Shown: positions 17,017-45,197, numbered from the stretch's first letter. The stretch: 64,000 nt of DNA from Scylla paramamosain (GCF_035594125.1 NC_087161.1:6745001-6809000), one strand, 5' to 3'. The notes: a model not told the origin generated them from the letters alone. A program made the numbers and translations.

Positions 17017-17024
17017 TGACGTCA
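17017..17024. promoter_or_regulatory. CRE palindrome upstream of SPRTN
   Basis: GTGACGTCAC at 17016-17025 contains the exact TGACGTCA CREB/ATF site. It lies about 420 bp upstream of the probable SPRTN 5'UTR exon. Function is inferred only. Confidence 0.4.
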
Positions 17025-17089
17025 CCAAAGCACGAGGTGTGGAGGTGCAGTTGTACGTGCCTCTTTTTACTCCTATGTGTCTGTGCACC

Positions 17090-17435
17090 TGTGTCTGTAT
17101 CCCTCACGTGCAATTACTTTTTAGAGCACCAGTACGTCACAGCCCCTCACCATTACCAAGGTACGTGTGCGTGGCGGCGTGGCGTCACATGTGTGGTGTG
17201 TTTCCCTCTATGTGGCAGAGCTGGCGTGTTTGAGTGAAGATTAATCCTTGGGGGTGCCTGAGTACCTGTGTGCCTGTGCCGCTTACGTGTGATTACCGCT
17301 CAGGACACCAGTACATCACGGCCCCTGAACATCAAGATTACCGATACAGGTGGACGTGGCGGTGTGAGTGTCCCTGCTGTGTGCGGCAGTGCAGGTGTGT
17401 GTGAGTGAAGACTAACTCCCATGTGTGTCTTGCAG
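17090..17435. repeat. Diverged ~176-bp tandem duplication upstream of SPRTN exon 1
   Basis: Copy 1 (from about 17090: CCTGTGTCTGTATCCCTCACGTG, then CACCAGTACGTCACAGCCCC) aligns with copy 2 (from about 17266: CCTGTGTGCCTGTGCCGCTTACGTG, then CACCAGTACATCACGGCCCC). Probably promoter or 5'UTR DNA. Confidence 0.6.
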
Positions 17436-17494
17436 GGTGCCAGGCCGCCACACACCAGCCGCTGTGTTGTGAAGATGACGGGCAGACACATCAG
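17436..17494 (+). other. SPRTN: Probable SPRTN 5'UTR exon
   Basis: It is bounded by a TCTTGCAG-like acceptor (or by the transcription start somewhere upstream) and a strong CAG|GTAAAG donor at 17494/17495. It contains an ATG at 17475 in frame 7 codons before the donor. If joined to the exon at 21323, that ATG opens a ~61-codon ORF that overlaps the SPRTN start codon in another frame, so this is best read as 5'UTR with an upstream ORF. A role as a coding exon of another isoform is not excluded. Confidence 0.45.
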
Positions 17495-17565
17495 GTAAAG
17501 GGAATTTTTTATTATATTGAAATGAAATCAGCCTTTTCATCCAAAAGTTAAGTTAGGTTCTCTCA

Positions 17566-17948
17566 CCAGGGACCAGATGCTCAAAAGTCTTAAGAGCCCT
17601 TTAGGCCAATGCTTTAAGTATAAGGGCCCTTACAATCAATGCCAAAGGTAAAGCTTGCCTCGGTACCACCCATAAGCTCATTTTCATGAACTCCATTTAT
17701 CCTGAGAGTCGGAATTATTGGTGTTTTTAATATAATTTCTTCTGGTATTCACTCCCAAAAGTGATTGTAAGGTGGCAGAAGTGTTTTCAGACATGAAACT
17801 CCACATAAAATGTGCCAAATCTCCCAAATAAATTTAGATAGAAGGCTCCACTGGGAACTTGGCTCCACAGTGGTCATGTTGTTTTGGTAGGGTGGAGTTT
17901 CTTATGATGGAAGAGTTAACTTGGTTAATTTGAATAGTTTACCTTGAA

Positions 17949-18012
<64 letters not shown>

Positions 18013-18699
18013 TTTATTTATTTTATTTATTTTTTTTTTTATTTAGTACTGGTATATCATTTAGATTACTAAATAATTGTGAATGTAAATTTATGGTGTT
18101 TATTAAATTTATGGTGTTTATTAAGTGTTCATTTTAATACAGAATGTATCCATGATTTACCTGTCAATGATTTATGTTATCATATACTTGTGACCTTCAC
18201 CACATTCTTTAAATCCACATGCTGCTTCCTAACTTCAGGGGATGTCCATCCCTCACCACTGCTGTCATACTTGCCCACACATTATGCTGCCTTTCTGTGG
18301 TGACAGCAGCACTCAGTGCTCCCACCATGACTGCCTTTCTATTTTGCACCCCATGATGAGTATATAGCACTCTTCATTGCTGAACTTGTTTTTCTTAGCC
18401 CTTTGCTTGCCATGGTGGGCTCTTCCTCTTGTCCACTAAAATTTACAAACACGGCTGGGAAAATCTGTGAATATGGTTGGCTGCACATGACTGTAATAAT
18501 GGCTATGTTTGATTGCCCAAGCTTCTCAGATGTTGTGAGCTGCTGTGATAAATGTACCCAACACAGTGCTTCCTTAAGCTAACAAGAGACTAAAGAGAGT
18601 TTTGAATATCAACCTTAGAGATCGCCCTTTAGGTGATCATAACAGAAGGTAGCTTAGAGGCGCAGTAAGGGAGAGTTTTGAGCATCCGGCCCCAGGTTG
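17566..18699. mobile_element. Non-autonomous TIR transposon in SPRTN intron 1
   Basis: Left end GGACCAGATGCTCAAAAGTCT and right end AGAGTTTTGAGCATCCGGCC are inverted repeats. The interior is non-coding and includes (ATT)n at 17948-18010 and the words AGAGCCCTTTAGG / CGCCCTTTAGGTG near the ends. Confidence 0.6.
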
Positions 18700-20838
<2,139 letters not shown>

Positions 20839-21418
20839 TGCATCATAGTATGAGTGTTCATGAGTATCTTTTATTCAGCTTAAGTATTTGTTAACACATC
20901 TCTTCCAGAAGCATGGGTTGGTGTCCTATACCATACTGCATGCTGTCTTTTGTGTCCTTTCTCTGTCTTCTGTGTATAGTCTACCTAAGGATAGTGTTGG
21001 AGTAGGGAGCCACTCATTCTTGTCAATTGTTCCTGTTCTCTAAGTGGTGATTGGGATTCATACTCACAGAATCAGATAGCAGTTCTGTTATTTAGAATAA
21101 CAGTATAAAAAAAATGTTGCTGTAGAAAATCCCTGAATGCAATTTATTCAAATGACAGTTCATGTGTAGACATTCCAGTCACCCACTACCATATATAAGA
21201 AAACAAGCTTGCATGTTTGATCTAGATAAGAACCATTCATTGACATGCTTTCCTCTGCTGACTTTATGGTGAAGAGGAATAAGAACTTTTTTCACATGTA
21301 CTACATTATTTTCCTCCCTTAGGCACTTGCATCATGTCAGCAACCAGTGCCAGGTGACCGCTGATGGGTGTTGCCAAGGCAGGCCGGATGGTGAGGAGTG
21401 CTGGCAGGAACAGCCACC

Positions 21419-34176
<12,758 letters not shown>

Positions 34177-34558
34177 CTCAGATTGTTCATAATATATATA
34201 GTCTTGAATGCAATTACTACTTTTACTGAGGATGTGTTGGTGTTCATTCAGTGAGGTTCACACAGCAGTGGCATAGGAAGGAGTAGTGGTCAAGTGGTCA
34301 TCTCATGGAAGTAGAGAACTCAGGCCTTTAAGAATATGAGTCCCTCTAGAATGTGACCTTTTTTTCTGCAGCTGTCAAATAGCTAAAGATTACCCAAGTG
34401 TTGGCCATCAGTCCCCTCTTTGACAGTGTACACTGGGGAGTACCAAGGAAGTGGCATGAGCCTTTACAGTTGTCACTGTGCATGGTGTGTCAGTATCAGG
34501 GATGACTGGATGGAATAGATTAAGGTATAGTTTTAAGACCTGACATACAGATTATTCT

Positions 34559-34564
34559 AAATAA
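34559..34564 (+). terminator. SPRTN: SPRTN poly(A) signal AATAAA
   Basis: The first canonical AATAAA downstream of the stop, about 380 nt after it, followed by a T-rich/GT segment (GTCTTTATT). Supports a short 3'UTR. Confidence 0.55.
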
Positions 34565-36322
34565 AAATGTCTTTATTCTATAATAATAACATGATATGCT
34601 GGTTCAAGTTTGCAAACTTCTGCTTTTCTCATGCCAGTTTTTATTGTTAATCTGTGATATAATCTAAGGGTGTCAGGTTTGAACTCAAGTTGTGGAAGAA
34701 ACACTTGCCATTTAATAAATTACAAGTTGGGCTTCCATTATTTGAGACTACAAGGTTTTATTTGAAACCTTCTTGTGTCATAGTAGGAGTGGAATATGCA
34801 GTCATTATTATTGTTACTAAAGGTAGATAAATTCTGAAAATGCTGAAGGGAGTATTTGCATAGCAGTAAAAACTAATAAGGCCACTAACATATGCTAGTG
34901 TACATAGCACAAGTTGAATCTAGGAAACAGATTTAGGTATTCAAGAGTTACCAGTGGTCTTGACAAAATGGATGGAGACAGTTTAGTAAGTACATCACAT
35001 TTGGGTGAAGAAGTTAATTGTGCTCTGTAGGAGATAGTTTGGTTACATGATGTGAGCAAAAGATTTCTCCAAGTGAAAGAGAAAGATCCTTAGACAGTGC
35101 TATAATACAAAAGAAAGAGAATGAGGGTGTGAGGAGGTAGAAGTGTACAAGAATGGAATGTAGGAACAGAAGCAAGTAAAGACTTTTGCTCTGGTCATGA
35201 CCCTGAAGAAGTTTCAAGGGACATGTCAGAATAAACCTCCATACTCAGAAAAGTGTCTGGTCAAGATTTAGTACACATCCCGGGGCTGGTGTCCTGATGC
35301 TTCACTGTCCTGCTCTGCTGCAGGATGTGGGGATTCATAATAACAGCATAGATTGTATCATTAGTCTTGCATGCATTTTGTGAATTGCACCTTCACTTTA
35401 AGTTAAGGCTCATCATCTTGAATGCTTTGGGTATTCATTAGGATTATTTTCAAAGGCTATAGAGATGATCAGCTGAATTCTTACAATGCCATTTTCTTAA
35501 ATGGTGCAGAATTCTTATTAATGTTACCAGAATCCAGAAACACACTTGAAAAAAATAAATAAATAAAAAATCCCAATAACTTCTACTGCTGGCTGCCAAC
35601 ATGTCAAGAAAACACAAACATGTTTGAGAATATGAACCTAAGTCCTAGTGTGTTATTCCTGTAGTGATGGTGCATGTGTCGTCTCGTGACCTGCTGAAGG
35701 GTGTCCTGATCCTGCTCACCACCTCGGCACTTACCACAACGAACAAGAATGGTGACCCACAGCCTTGTCCCTCCCTAGCTGGGATAAGCAAAGTTACAAT
35801 TTTAATAACATTTTATATTCTAGTCAAAATCTAGTCAAATAAACAATGCAAATTTTATTATCTTCGGTTAGTTTTGGGTATATGATACAAACTTGCCCTG
35901 CCCGGCCACCCCACCCCCCATCCTTGGCCGGGCGTGGGTCACAAAGCATTTTTACACAAATTGTGCAAATCTATGCTACGTGTTCCATAAAAACTTTACA
36001 ATTTGTTATAATCCATTTTTGCTGTCTTTATGGCTGTGAGAACCATGCAGACAGCCCTTCACTCCCTGCTGGGTGGTGGTGCTGCCCTGGTGTGGGTGTG
36101 GCTATCCCACCCTCCCACCATCCCCACCCACTACCTTGATTTTCTTCACCAACCAAACCAGTTCATTAGTACCATTTTCCCACCAATTTTTATCCCATCC
36201 TTTGACTTCATAATACTCCCACTTCCTCCCTTCCCCTATCATATGGATCTAGGAAAATACACTCCATCTTCTGGAGAGTATACCACCAGTCTGCCCACCA
36301 ATAGTCACCTTCTTGTTAAAAC
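34565..36322. other. Intergenic sequence downstream of SPRTN
   Basis: Apart from the foldback element at 35407-35640 nothing is recognised. The short ORFs at 35846-36383 are Pro-rich by composition. Confidence 0.5.
35407..35640. mobile_element. Foldback element, 'GTATTCTGAAAC' family, copy 5
   Basis: Left end GGCTCATCATCTTGAATGCTTT, diverged; right ACATGTTTGAGAATATGAACC. Interior TTAAATGGTGCAGAATTC and TTCTACTGCTGG resemble copy 4. Confidence 0.5.
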
Positions 36323-36460
36323 CAGGGGCTGGGTGGCACAGTGGTGGAGGCTGCAATTTGTGACCCAAAGGTGGGGCACTTGAACCTCCAGTGAGTGCCA
36401 AGTTTGTGGGAGAGGTAGTACTCCCTTGTAATCCTGGAGGAGCAAAATGATCTTCGCTGT
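36323..36460 (+). mobile_element. tRNA-derived SINE
   Basis: GGGTGGCACAGTGGTGGAGG resembles a pol III A box, and GGCACTTGAACCTCC about 45 bp later a B box. The tRNA-like head (GTGACCCAAAGGT) is recognisable; the tail is not. Not a functional tRNA, since the acceptor stem does not close. Confidence 0.5.
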
Positions 36461-36924
36461 CTAGGCTGAATTAAATCTTATCACCTTTCCCCTATTCCTA
36501 TTCCAGGTCCATCATCCACATCTTCATCCATGTCTTACTTTCATCCCTCCACCCATACTCCATCGCAATAATAATCACAATACTTTTTTTCTTTTTTTTT
36601 AATGTCCATCCATTCACATCATCAAAATTCAGTTATCTAGTTAACAGCCGATGCTTCCAACCAATTGACACTTCACTACCCATCTATTCATGACTATTCA
36701 TCCAGATTTTGACCCAAGCCACATTGCCACACCCACTTAGGCCAACCCCAGCCCCCCAGTACTGGGTGGAGATGAGCCTCACCCTCTTATAATCTCAGAC
36801 CGAGAGCACCCTTAGTCCGTGGCCCTGCCCGCCCCACCCCTACAGGCCCCAGAAGAACACAAGCTGGGAAGAAACTGGGACACTCCTAAAGATAATGATA
36901 GTAATAAATAAAATAACAATGACA

Positions 36925-37165
36925 ATTTTTTTCTTTCTCTGGTAAACTCTGGAACTCCCTGCCTGCTTCCGTATTTCCACTTTCCTATGACTTGGATTAC
37001 TTCAAGAGGGAGGTTTCAAGACACTTGTCCTTCAGTTTTTGACTACCGCTTTGGACCCTTTTCTGGGACTGGCATCTCAGTGGGCTTTTTACTTACTGGA
37101 TTTTTGTTGCCCTTGGCTGGTGTCCCTCCTACATAAAAAAATAAATAAATAAATATAAAAAAAAT
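36925..37165 (+). mobile_element. 5'-truncated LINE 3' end
   Basis: Begins near CTCTGGTAAACTCTGG, carries the common 3' block (CTCAGTGGGCTTTTT; GGCTGGTGTCCCTCC), and ends CTACATAAAAAAATAAATAAATAAAT. Same family as 13807-14393 and 56980-58998, opposite orientation. Confidence 0.85.
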
Positions 37166-38070
37166 AATGCATAATCTGGTATTTTGCTGATAGATGCATT
37201 TGAGCAGTGATCCTTCATGAGTATCTGGAAAATATACAAATAGCTAATGTTTTTATTGTTTCTTATTTTATGAGTAATTTGATTATGTAAAGTATCTGGG
37301 AGAGAAATTTCCTGTTTTCCTAAAACCTTGGGATGAGGAATATCCTCACTTTTCCTAAAATAGTAACATCTGCATGACTAGCTAACTGTAAATAATAAAT
37401 GCTCTTACCACAACCAATAGAAGTTCCAGTTAATAAAATTAACTTGAAATTGACTGAGCCATTATTTTTGTATTGTAGGCAATACTTGACATTAACTGAA
37501 TCAAATAAAAACATGTCATCATATGATAAATCTGTACAACCATAAAAGTTTCTCCCTCTCACAGTGTACAGAACAGATCATTGCAGCAAGTCTTTTCTCG
37601 CATCTATTTTTCTCTTTCATTTCATCACACTCATCACTATACAACACACTACACACCCTCTACCACACCAGTCATCACACCACACCCTTCACCACACTCA
37701 TCACACCACTTGGCTAACTCACTATATCACACAAAAGCCCCTTACAACTTTTCTTTTATCATCACACAGATCAGTGGTGAGGTTGTGAAGCAGATCAGCA
37801 AGGCAAGCTGGGGCGGGGCAGGGCGGGGTGGGGTGGGGCAGCTTGTCTTCTAGAGGGGCACTTTGGTAGGTTAAAAAAGATGTATATATAAACACTGCTA
37901 CACAAAAATTCAGGCTCGTCACTGAGGCGGCACATCTGTCACTGTCATATATATATATTCACTGGGCCAAGTTTGCAACGGCTGGGTATCACGGCACTAT
38001 GTACAGCACGAAACCTATTTCTTTGGCACCACAGACCAGAACAAAACCACACCACCTAACTTGTGTGGCC
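37166..38070. other. Intergenic / probable FRS 3'UTR
   Basis: On the minus strand this follows the FRS stop codon. No clear poly(A) signal lies close to the stop; the UTR end is unknown. A GGGGT/GGGGC-rich patch lies at 37808-37842. Confidence 0.4.
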
Positions 38071-39345
38071 TCAGTCCGAGAAGGAGGAGTTATGGTGGGC
38101 AAGGTTGGTGGGAGTAGCTGCACTGAAGGTGGAGTTGTGCCTGGTCTTCCGTGAGCCATCCTCCCGCCCACTGACTGCCTGCTTTGCTGCATTCAATGCC
38201 TGTGTCTTATCAAAGTCTATCTGGGTATAGCCTCCTTTGCACACACCCTGGGGTGAGCCAGACCCAGAAGGACTGGTTTGAGCCACCATGGAGGAGTCAG
38301 AGCCACGGTTTATCTGTAGAATGATGTAGTGAACTTGTGCATGAGGATCAGTGTCTGTGGTGGTGGTGGTACCCGAGTGGGAGGAACCTGAGCCTGGCGC
38401 TGTAGGCTGGCGCGGCGGCACCATTGGCACCCCTGATGGTTCCTTTTGTTCCATGTTGACGTACACGTGTCTGCTGTCTGGAATCACGTTGACATACACC
38501 TGGTTGGGCGGGCAGGGCGTAGGCAAGTGGGCACGGGGCCGGCGCCCTGGGTGTGTCAGGGGCCAGGATGGACAGTTGGACAAGTCAAAGTGATTATTAC
38601 AGGTTGGAGTGGAGAGCGAGTCCCTGGTGTCATGCACAGGGGTAGGTGGGGGGTCTTCTGCCCCAACCAGTCCATCATAGCTGTTGTCATACAATGGTGG
38701 TGGAGGGTGACCCAGAGGAGTAGGAGGTGAGACAGGTGAGGGTATGGCCACCACTGGCCTGTACATGCTTGTCCCATAACCCACATCCGGAGTAACAGGA
38801 GTAACAGTCCCACCCACTGCAATGTTGCTTGCCCCGTGGGAGGGCCCCACGTTGTTGGGGATTCGAGAGTGGGGAAGGCGCTGTGGGAGGGGCTCCAGGT
38901 AGCCCTCAAAGTCATGATTCCCCGATACAGGATCCTCATGGGGCACCAGTATCCCTTGGGTGGACACGGAAGGCACGGCGGGTGGGATGGGTACAACTGC
39001 TCCCATGTCCCGAGAGCCTGCATCCTCTGTGATGTTCTGAATCTGCAGCTGCAACATGTTGAACAGTGCCTCTGCCCGCCGGCACTTGAAGGTATAGACG
39101 CCTGGGCCTGTAGGACAGCGTCGCCCACTCTCAAATTTGAACAGTTCAGCATCAAAGCCATAGCGGCGGAGACCACGGAGGGGCCAGTGGGTGGCCGCCT
39201 TGCCCCGCTGATACAGTACAAGGTCGGACTCTGTCACCTCCAGCTTGGCTGGACTAAGGCGATGGCCCACCTCATCTACAGTGACCACCTGGAAGATGTT
39301 GGCGTGGCGGTCATTGATGTCCGGCTTGCTGTCCACACACCCCAT
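38071..39345 (-). CDS. FRS2: FRS2/FRS3-like FGF-receptor substrate (docking adaptor)
   Basis: Single coding exon, 424 aa; ATG at 39345, TGA at 38073-38071. The N-terminus MGCVDSK fits N-myristoylation (Gly2, Ser6) with a palmitoylatable Cys3, as in membrane-anchored FRS proteins. Residues ~14-105 are an IRS-type PTB domain (NIFQVVTVDEVG, then RYGFDAELFKFESGRRC and YTFKCRRAEALFNMLQ), closely matching vertebrate FRS2 LRRYGYDSNLFSFESGRRC. The rest is a Pro/Ser/Thr-rich tail with tyrosine sites: Y284-V-N-V and Y295-V-N-M fit the Grb2 SH2 consensus pYxN, and Y373 in YTQIDFD resembles the FRS2 SHP2-docking site. By homology it links FGF receptor to Ras/MAPK at the plasma membrane. Splice acceptor TGTTTCAG lies 8 nt before the ATG (exon begins 39353). 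Whether it is the FRS2 or FRS3 orthologue cannot be said. Confidence 0.9.
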   Translation of the reverse strand: MGCVDSKPDINDRHANIFQVVTVDEVGHRLSPAKLEVTESDLVLYQRGKAATHWPLRGLRRYGFDAELFKFESGRRCPTGPGVYTFKCRRAEALFNMLQLQIQNITEDAGSRDMGAVVPIPPAVPSVSTQGILVPHEDPVSGNHDFEGYLEPLPQRLPHSRIPNNVGPSHGASNIAVGGTVTPVTPDVGYGTSMYRPVVAIPSPVSPPTPLGHPPPPLYDNSYDGLVGAEDPPPTPVHDTRDSLSTPTCNNHFDLSNCPSWPLTHPGRRPRAHLPTPCPPNQVYVNVIPDSRHVYVNMEQKEPSGVPMVPPRQPTAPGSGSSHSGTTTTTDTDPHAQVHYIILQINRGSDSSMVAQTSPSGSGSPQGVCKGGYTQIDFDKTQALNAAKQAVSGREDGSRKTRHNSTFSAATPTNLAHHNSSFSD

Positions 39346-39548
39346 GCTCCTGCCTGAAACAACAGTCCCCATTATTGTTAAAGCCAATAATAGGATATGA
39401 TTCTGCTTATCCAAACTCTTCCATTACCATTTCTACAAAAGTATATAGGTATGTAGAACTGGCTGTAGAAATGCACCTTCCATAATCAACAATTACTTAT
39501 CTTTTTTTATCTGGAAGAGTAAATTCCATATCTTATATACATACATAA

Positions 39549-39617
<69 letters not shown>
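39549..39617. repeat. (GT)n microsatellite
   Basis: 69 bp of pure GT. Confidence 0.97.
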
Positions 39618-39620
<3 letters not shown>

Positions 39621-39837
39621 ATGAGTGAGGCTTATTGCATTTAGTGCCTTGTACAAATATTATTTCCTGTTTCAAAGGCAGCTCCTTGGCTTGTCTTGGA
39701 AATTCACTAATAGAAATCTATGCTCACTTCACACACTGATTATGAAAACAGACTATAAATCAAGTCATACAGGGCAGTAAAGATTAAAGTAACTTAATAC
39801 CAGTGAGGCAATGAAACTACTGCATTTCTGCAACATC

Positions 39838-40151
39838 ATGGTGTGACAATGATGTAATTATGCAAACTTTTTTCCAGCCCATCAGTGCAAAATATATATT
39901 TTTTATACATTCTAACTATCTATGCCAGCACTTAAAAACACAGTTTCTTGCATGTTTTTTTTTCTTTCTCTGAGCCCACTAATGATTCATTATCATGGTG
40001 AGACAATAATGTAATTATGCATAACTTTTCCCAGCCAATCAGTGCAAAATATTTATTTTTTATACATTCTAATAATCTATGCCAGCATTTAAAAAACTCA
40101 GTTTCCTGCTTGATTTTTTTGCCTTCCTCTGAGCTCACTAATGATTCATTA
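39838..40151. repeat. Tandem duplication, 156-bp unit
   Basis: Starts CATGGTG(T/A)GACAAT(G/A)ATGTAATTATGCA at 39838 and again at 39994; both copies contain CAGTGCAAAATAT, TTTTTATACATTCTAA and CACTAATGATTCATTA. Few differences, so fairly recent. Confidence 0.8.
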
Positions 40152-41314
40152 GATCAACACATTAAAAGTGGAACTGAGCATTGCAAATGCAGATTCACTT
40201 CCACAAGTGCAAACCATTTTCCAGTTTTAACTACAGAAAGTATCCTAAATATTAAACAAGGTTAGCCTAAATAGAACACCATTATAGAATAAAACATGCA
40301 GTATAACTAAGAAAATAACATGAAAGCAGTTTTAATTAATAAGCAGCAAACAATCACAAAGAAACTGTTGACAGGAGCTCTAACTGCTGCATCACTGCTG
40401 TGGCTGCCAACTCCTAACTGAATGACTTGGTAGATGTGAGGGACGGCAACCTTACACCACTTGACAGCCAACACGCACCAGCTAACAACTCCTGAAACTG
40501 CAGACTTTGTGGCTTATAGAATTATCCAGCTTTGATAGAAAGCAGAATGTAACTATACAAATTTTGCACTGATGCTACAAAATAGATAAAATTTCTGACT
40601 TTTTGAGTTCAGAATCCTAAGTCTGAAATCTACACACATAAATGAATATACAGCTATGATTTGGTCAGTATACAAAAAAAAAAATAAATAAATAAATAAA
40701 ATAAATAAATTATAAATAAACAAAAATAAATAACATTTATAAAAGCATAACAAAATAGAGAAAATAGGAAACAACTGCAACTAGACAGGGTCAAGCCTTG
40801 AGAAAATTATATATGAGGTGACTGGATAAACTAAAACTGACTATGTTGGATGAAAGGTAAGAGAGAGGAGGAACTCAATTGTAATGTTCCTAACAACAAA
40901 TGGACTGGGAAATGTAGGCACAGATGATCTTGGTATGGATGATGAAAGAATGAAAAGTCATGTTTACAATTCAAAATGTCAAAATGACAGGAAGTTTAAA
41001 CATCAAAAATGTTTCCCAATTATTGGTAGAGTATTGGAATTGAGTTGCATGTACAGGTGATGTGTGCAAAGACCATGCATTAATTAAACTTAAATATGGT
41101 GACAGGACTACAAGATATTGCTGCAAATCCTATATACTACAAATAAGTAAATACACAAACTTATTCTCAATTAATTCTTACATAATTAGTACATCACACC
41201 ATCAACAACACTGTGATACTTAAGTAGCTATTTTGCAGAAATAATAAAATAGGATTAGTGAATACAGCACTACATGCAGCTCATGTATGTGATAGCTTTC
41301 AACAGGGTGAACAC

Positions 41315-41625
41315 AGCAGACCAGTAGTGTAACAGTAAGTGTACTCTGCTCATGAACAAGAGGTCCTGGGTTTGAATCCCTTACCTGACGGACTCATGGA
41401 AACAGTTTAGACTCATCTCCAATGCAACAAGCAGAGAATATACTGTACAGCACATAAGCCAATGAGTTGTGAAACTGCCAAGATGCTCTAAGCCAGCAAT
41501 GTATGACATGTGCCTTAACTGTCTGAAGGAAACACGTGTCCTACAATGGATTCATACAGGCTAAAATTAATGTCAAAAGTCCATACAATTCAGGGATTAC
41601 TAATGACACCCTGACACTAGGGAGT
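41315..41625 (+). mobile_element. tRNA-derived SINE
   Basis: A-box-like TAGTGTAACAGTAAGTG and a near-perfect B box GGGTTTGAATCCC about 45 bp later; the body shares words with 22045-22395. Boundaries approximate. Confidence 0.55.
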
Positions 41626-42258
41626 TCCAAAGACTGGCACTATAGCCCTCCTCTGATCTGATGGGCCACATTCAGTCTTTCAAAAACATTCTTGCACATC
41701 ATTTGCTGATAGATCTTTAAAATAATTTAGGTGGATATTCACACGAGTATGTTGAATGAATGTTGCATTCTCTAAATCCCACATGTGGTACACAACTCAG
41801 TCCAGTCTCACAGCCTTCCTATACATTACCACACTCACTAGGAATCAGTGTGCATTAGAAGTAGTGCTGTTTCCTATTTTCTTCATCTTGGGCTCCACTT
41901 AATATTGCCTTTTGCCAAGGTATAGGGAGATAGCAAGCCAGGTGAGAAACCCAGTGAGATTCCTTTTGATACATGTATTAATTCTGATCTTCCCCTTCAT
42001 GTTAGGCTGGCCATGCTAATTCATCTCTGCTGTTCTCTTCTAACATTTAATGATCACTGTAGGGTACTGGAGATGCTGCATCAGGTAACTTTTTCCCCAA
42101 CTATAGGTATAACAGTGTGGTATATAAACATTCCCTAGGCAATCATAAGTAAATTAACCTTTATAACTTGAATTTTATTCCGTTTCCACCAATTCTCTCC
42201 CTCTCTTTTTCAACTTAGAATACAGCATGCCCAACCACACATGTAGAGTATTAAAGTC

Positions 42259-43205
<947 letters not shown>

Positions 43206-43490
43206 TATCATAACAGACAAACCAAACAAACAACACTGAAAACAATAACAAAATTCTACACGAAATAAAAATAAATAAAATAAAACATCGATTTACACTA
43301 TCAGTAAGAAATCCTCTCCCTCCCTTTAGCATAGACTCCTCCCCTCCTTCCTCCATCCGCTTCTTCCTTTCCTCCCTCCCTTCCCCCCCCCCCCCGCTCA
43401 CTTCTCCATGCACCTGGCTGCGACTTCCGCCCCGGTAACCCTATCAAACCACACCTTGCTCCTCTGTTCTCTCACGCCACACCTTCCAAC

Positions 43491-43492
<2 letters not shown>

Positions 43493-43565
<73 letters not shown>

Positions 43566-43780
43566 CACCCCCCACATCTTACACCTGTCTCCATGCCCCC
43601 TCCCTTCTATATACTCGTACGTCACTGAAATCCCTCTCCATATCACACACCTGTTCTTCACGTCTCATCCACATCTCCAAATCACACACACTTCAAGGTC
43701 TTTTCAAATTGTGCATCTTTCCCTCCAACTACTTTCCCTCCTCCCTCTCCGTCCTAATCCTCCTTAATTTCTCTTTCTGA

Positions 43781-43861
<81 letters not shown>
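43493..43861. repeat. (CT)n arrays in C/T-rich DNA
   Basis: (CT)n 43493-43559 and 43783-43861 within a generally pyrimidine-rich region from 43310. Confidence 0.95.
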
Positions 43862-43863
<2 letters not shown>

Positions 43864-44758
43864 AGCAATGAGTCAAGTGTGGGTGGGTGGGTGGTTAAGT
43901 TGTCTGCCTGTTTGCTTGTCTCCTAAAATGTTTGGGTAAATGCTTCTAATTCGTTTATTGTTGCACAATTTTAGCAGTCACACTGAGAGACAGACAAAGA
44001 GGCAGCCATGTCGACAAACAGCAACACAGATAAGAATACAAACATGGAAACCGCTAAACAGAACACTCATTATAATGTTAAAATATGAAGAAAAAAAATG
44101 ATCAAGGATGAGCTAATCCTAAACATGAACTAAGAGGAGAAGAATTTAGATGTAGGGAAGAGACAGGAGGGGCGTGAAGGGAGGAAGGGTGGAGGCAAAG
44201 AGGAAAGGAAGGAGGGTGTGAAGATGGGTGAGTGAACAATAATTACGATAATCTGTCTAACCAACACTCCAAACACCACCATCAGCACCAACAAACTATA
44301 ACTACTGCCCCTAACATCAACAATGGTAACCCTGTCTAGTGACAACATAAGCATCCTCTAACAATGCTGTCACTGTCAGCACCATGCACAGATCGGTTAC
44401 AATTATCATCCCTGCTGTACTACAAAACCATCACCACCACCACCATGCTGACACCACAATGCTAACAACACCAGCACCACCATCTCTCACCCTCAACCCA
44501 TTTCACTTGTAATACCAGTTTCACCACTATCAATATCCCAATTATTTTCCTAAACTACACACTACATACTCAAGAAGCTGCAGTTTACTGTTTTCGCAGT
44601 TACCCTCACCACAACCACTCACACAGAAAACAAACACTACATCCTGCTTAATACATTTGTAAAGAATGCTCTAAGAGGAAAATTTATTACCATGGTCACA
44701 CGTTCTGAAACACCAGCCTAAGGAGTCCATCTTATTTGCTTACAAACGACTGCCGTTA

Positions 44759-44759
<1 letters not shown>

Positions 44760-44838
<79 letters not shown>

Positions 44839-44958
44839 ATATTGTGTAACTACAACCACAACCATCACTACCACTTCTACTACTACTACAACTATGCTTC
44901 TTTAAACCGGCCAACAAGCTCTAATAAAACTAGTTAAGAAGTGCCTGAAATGACAGCC

Positions 44959-45003
<45 letters not shown>
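44760..45003. repeat. (TA)n and (CA)n arrays
   Basis: (TA)n 44760-44832 and (CA)n 44960-45003, separated by ACC/ACT-rich sequence. Confidence 0.95.
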
Positions 45004-45005
<2 letters not shown>

Positions 45006-45197
45006 CATATAAACATTAAATGGCATTGCAAGAAAAAAAAAAAAACTAATAAACAAAGCAACATGCATACCTTCATACAAACAAATGAATAAACAGATAA
45101 ATAAATAAACGCGTGAAAGTAGGTATACATGAGTGAGGAGTGTCTGGCATGAGGCAATGAGATGGGTAGTGAGTACTGAGGGCGGGGCATCACTTAC

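Noticed and set aside
36323..36395. Possible functional tRNA gene
   Set aside because: A and B boxes are present but the arms do not form a complete cloverleaf; it is a SINE head.
38556..39221. 221-codon minus ORF overlapping FRS in another frame
   Set aside because: Shadow of the FRS exon; no independent start context or motif.
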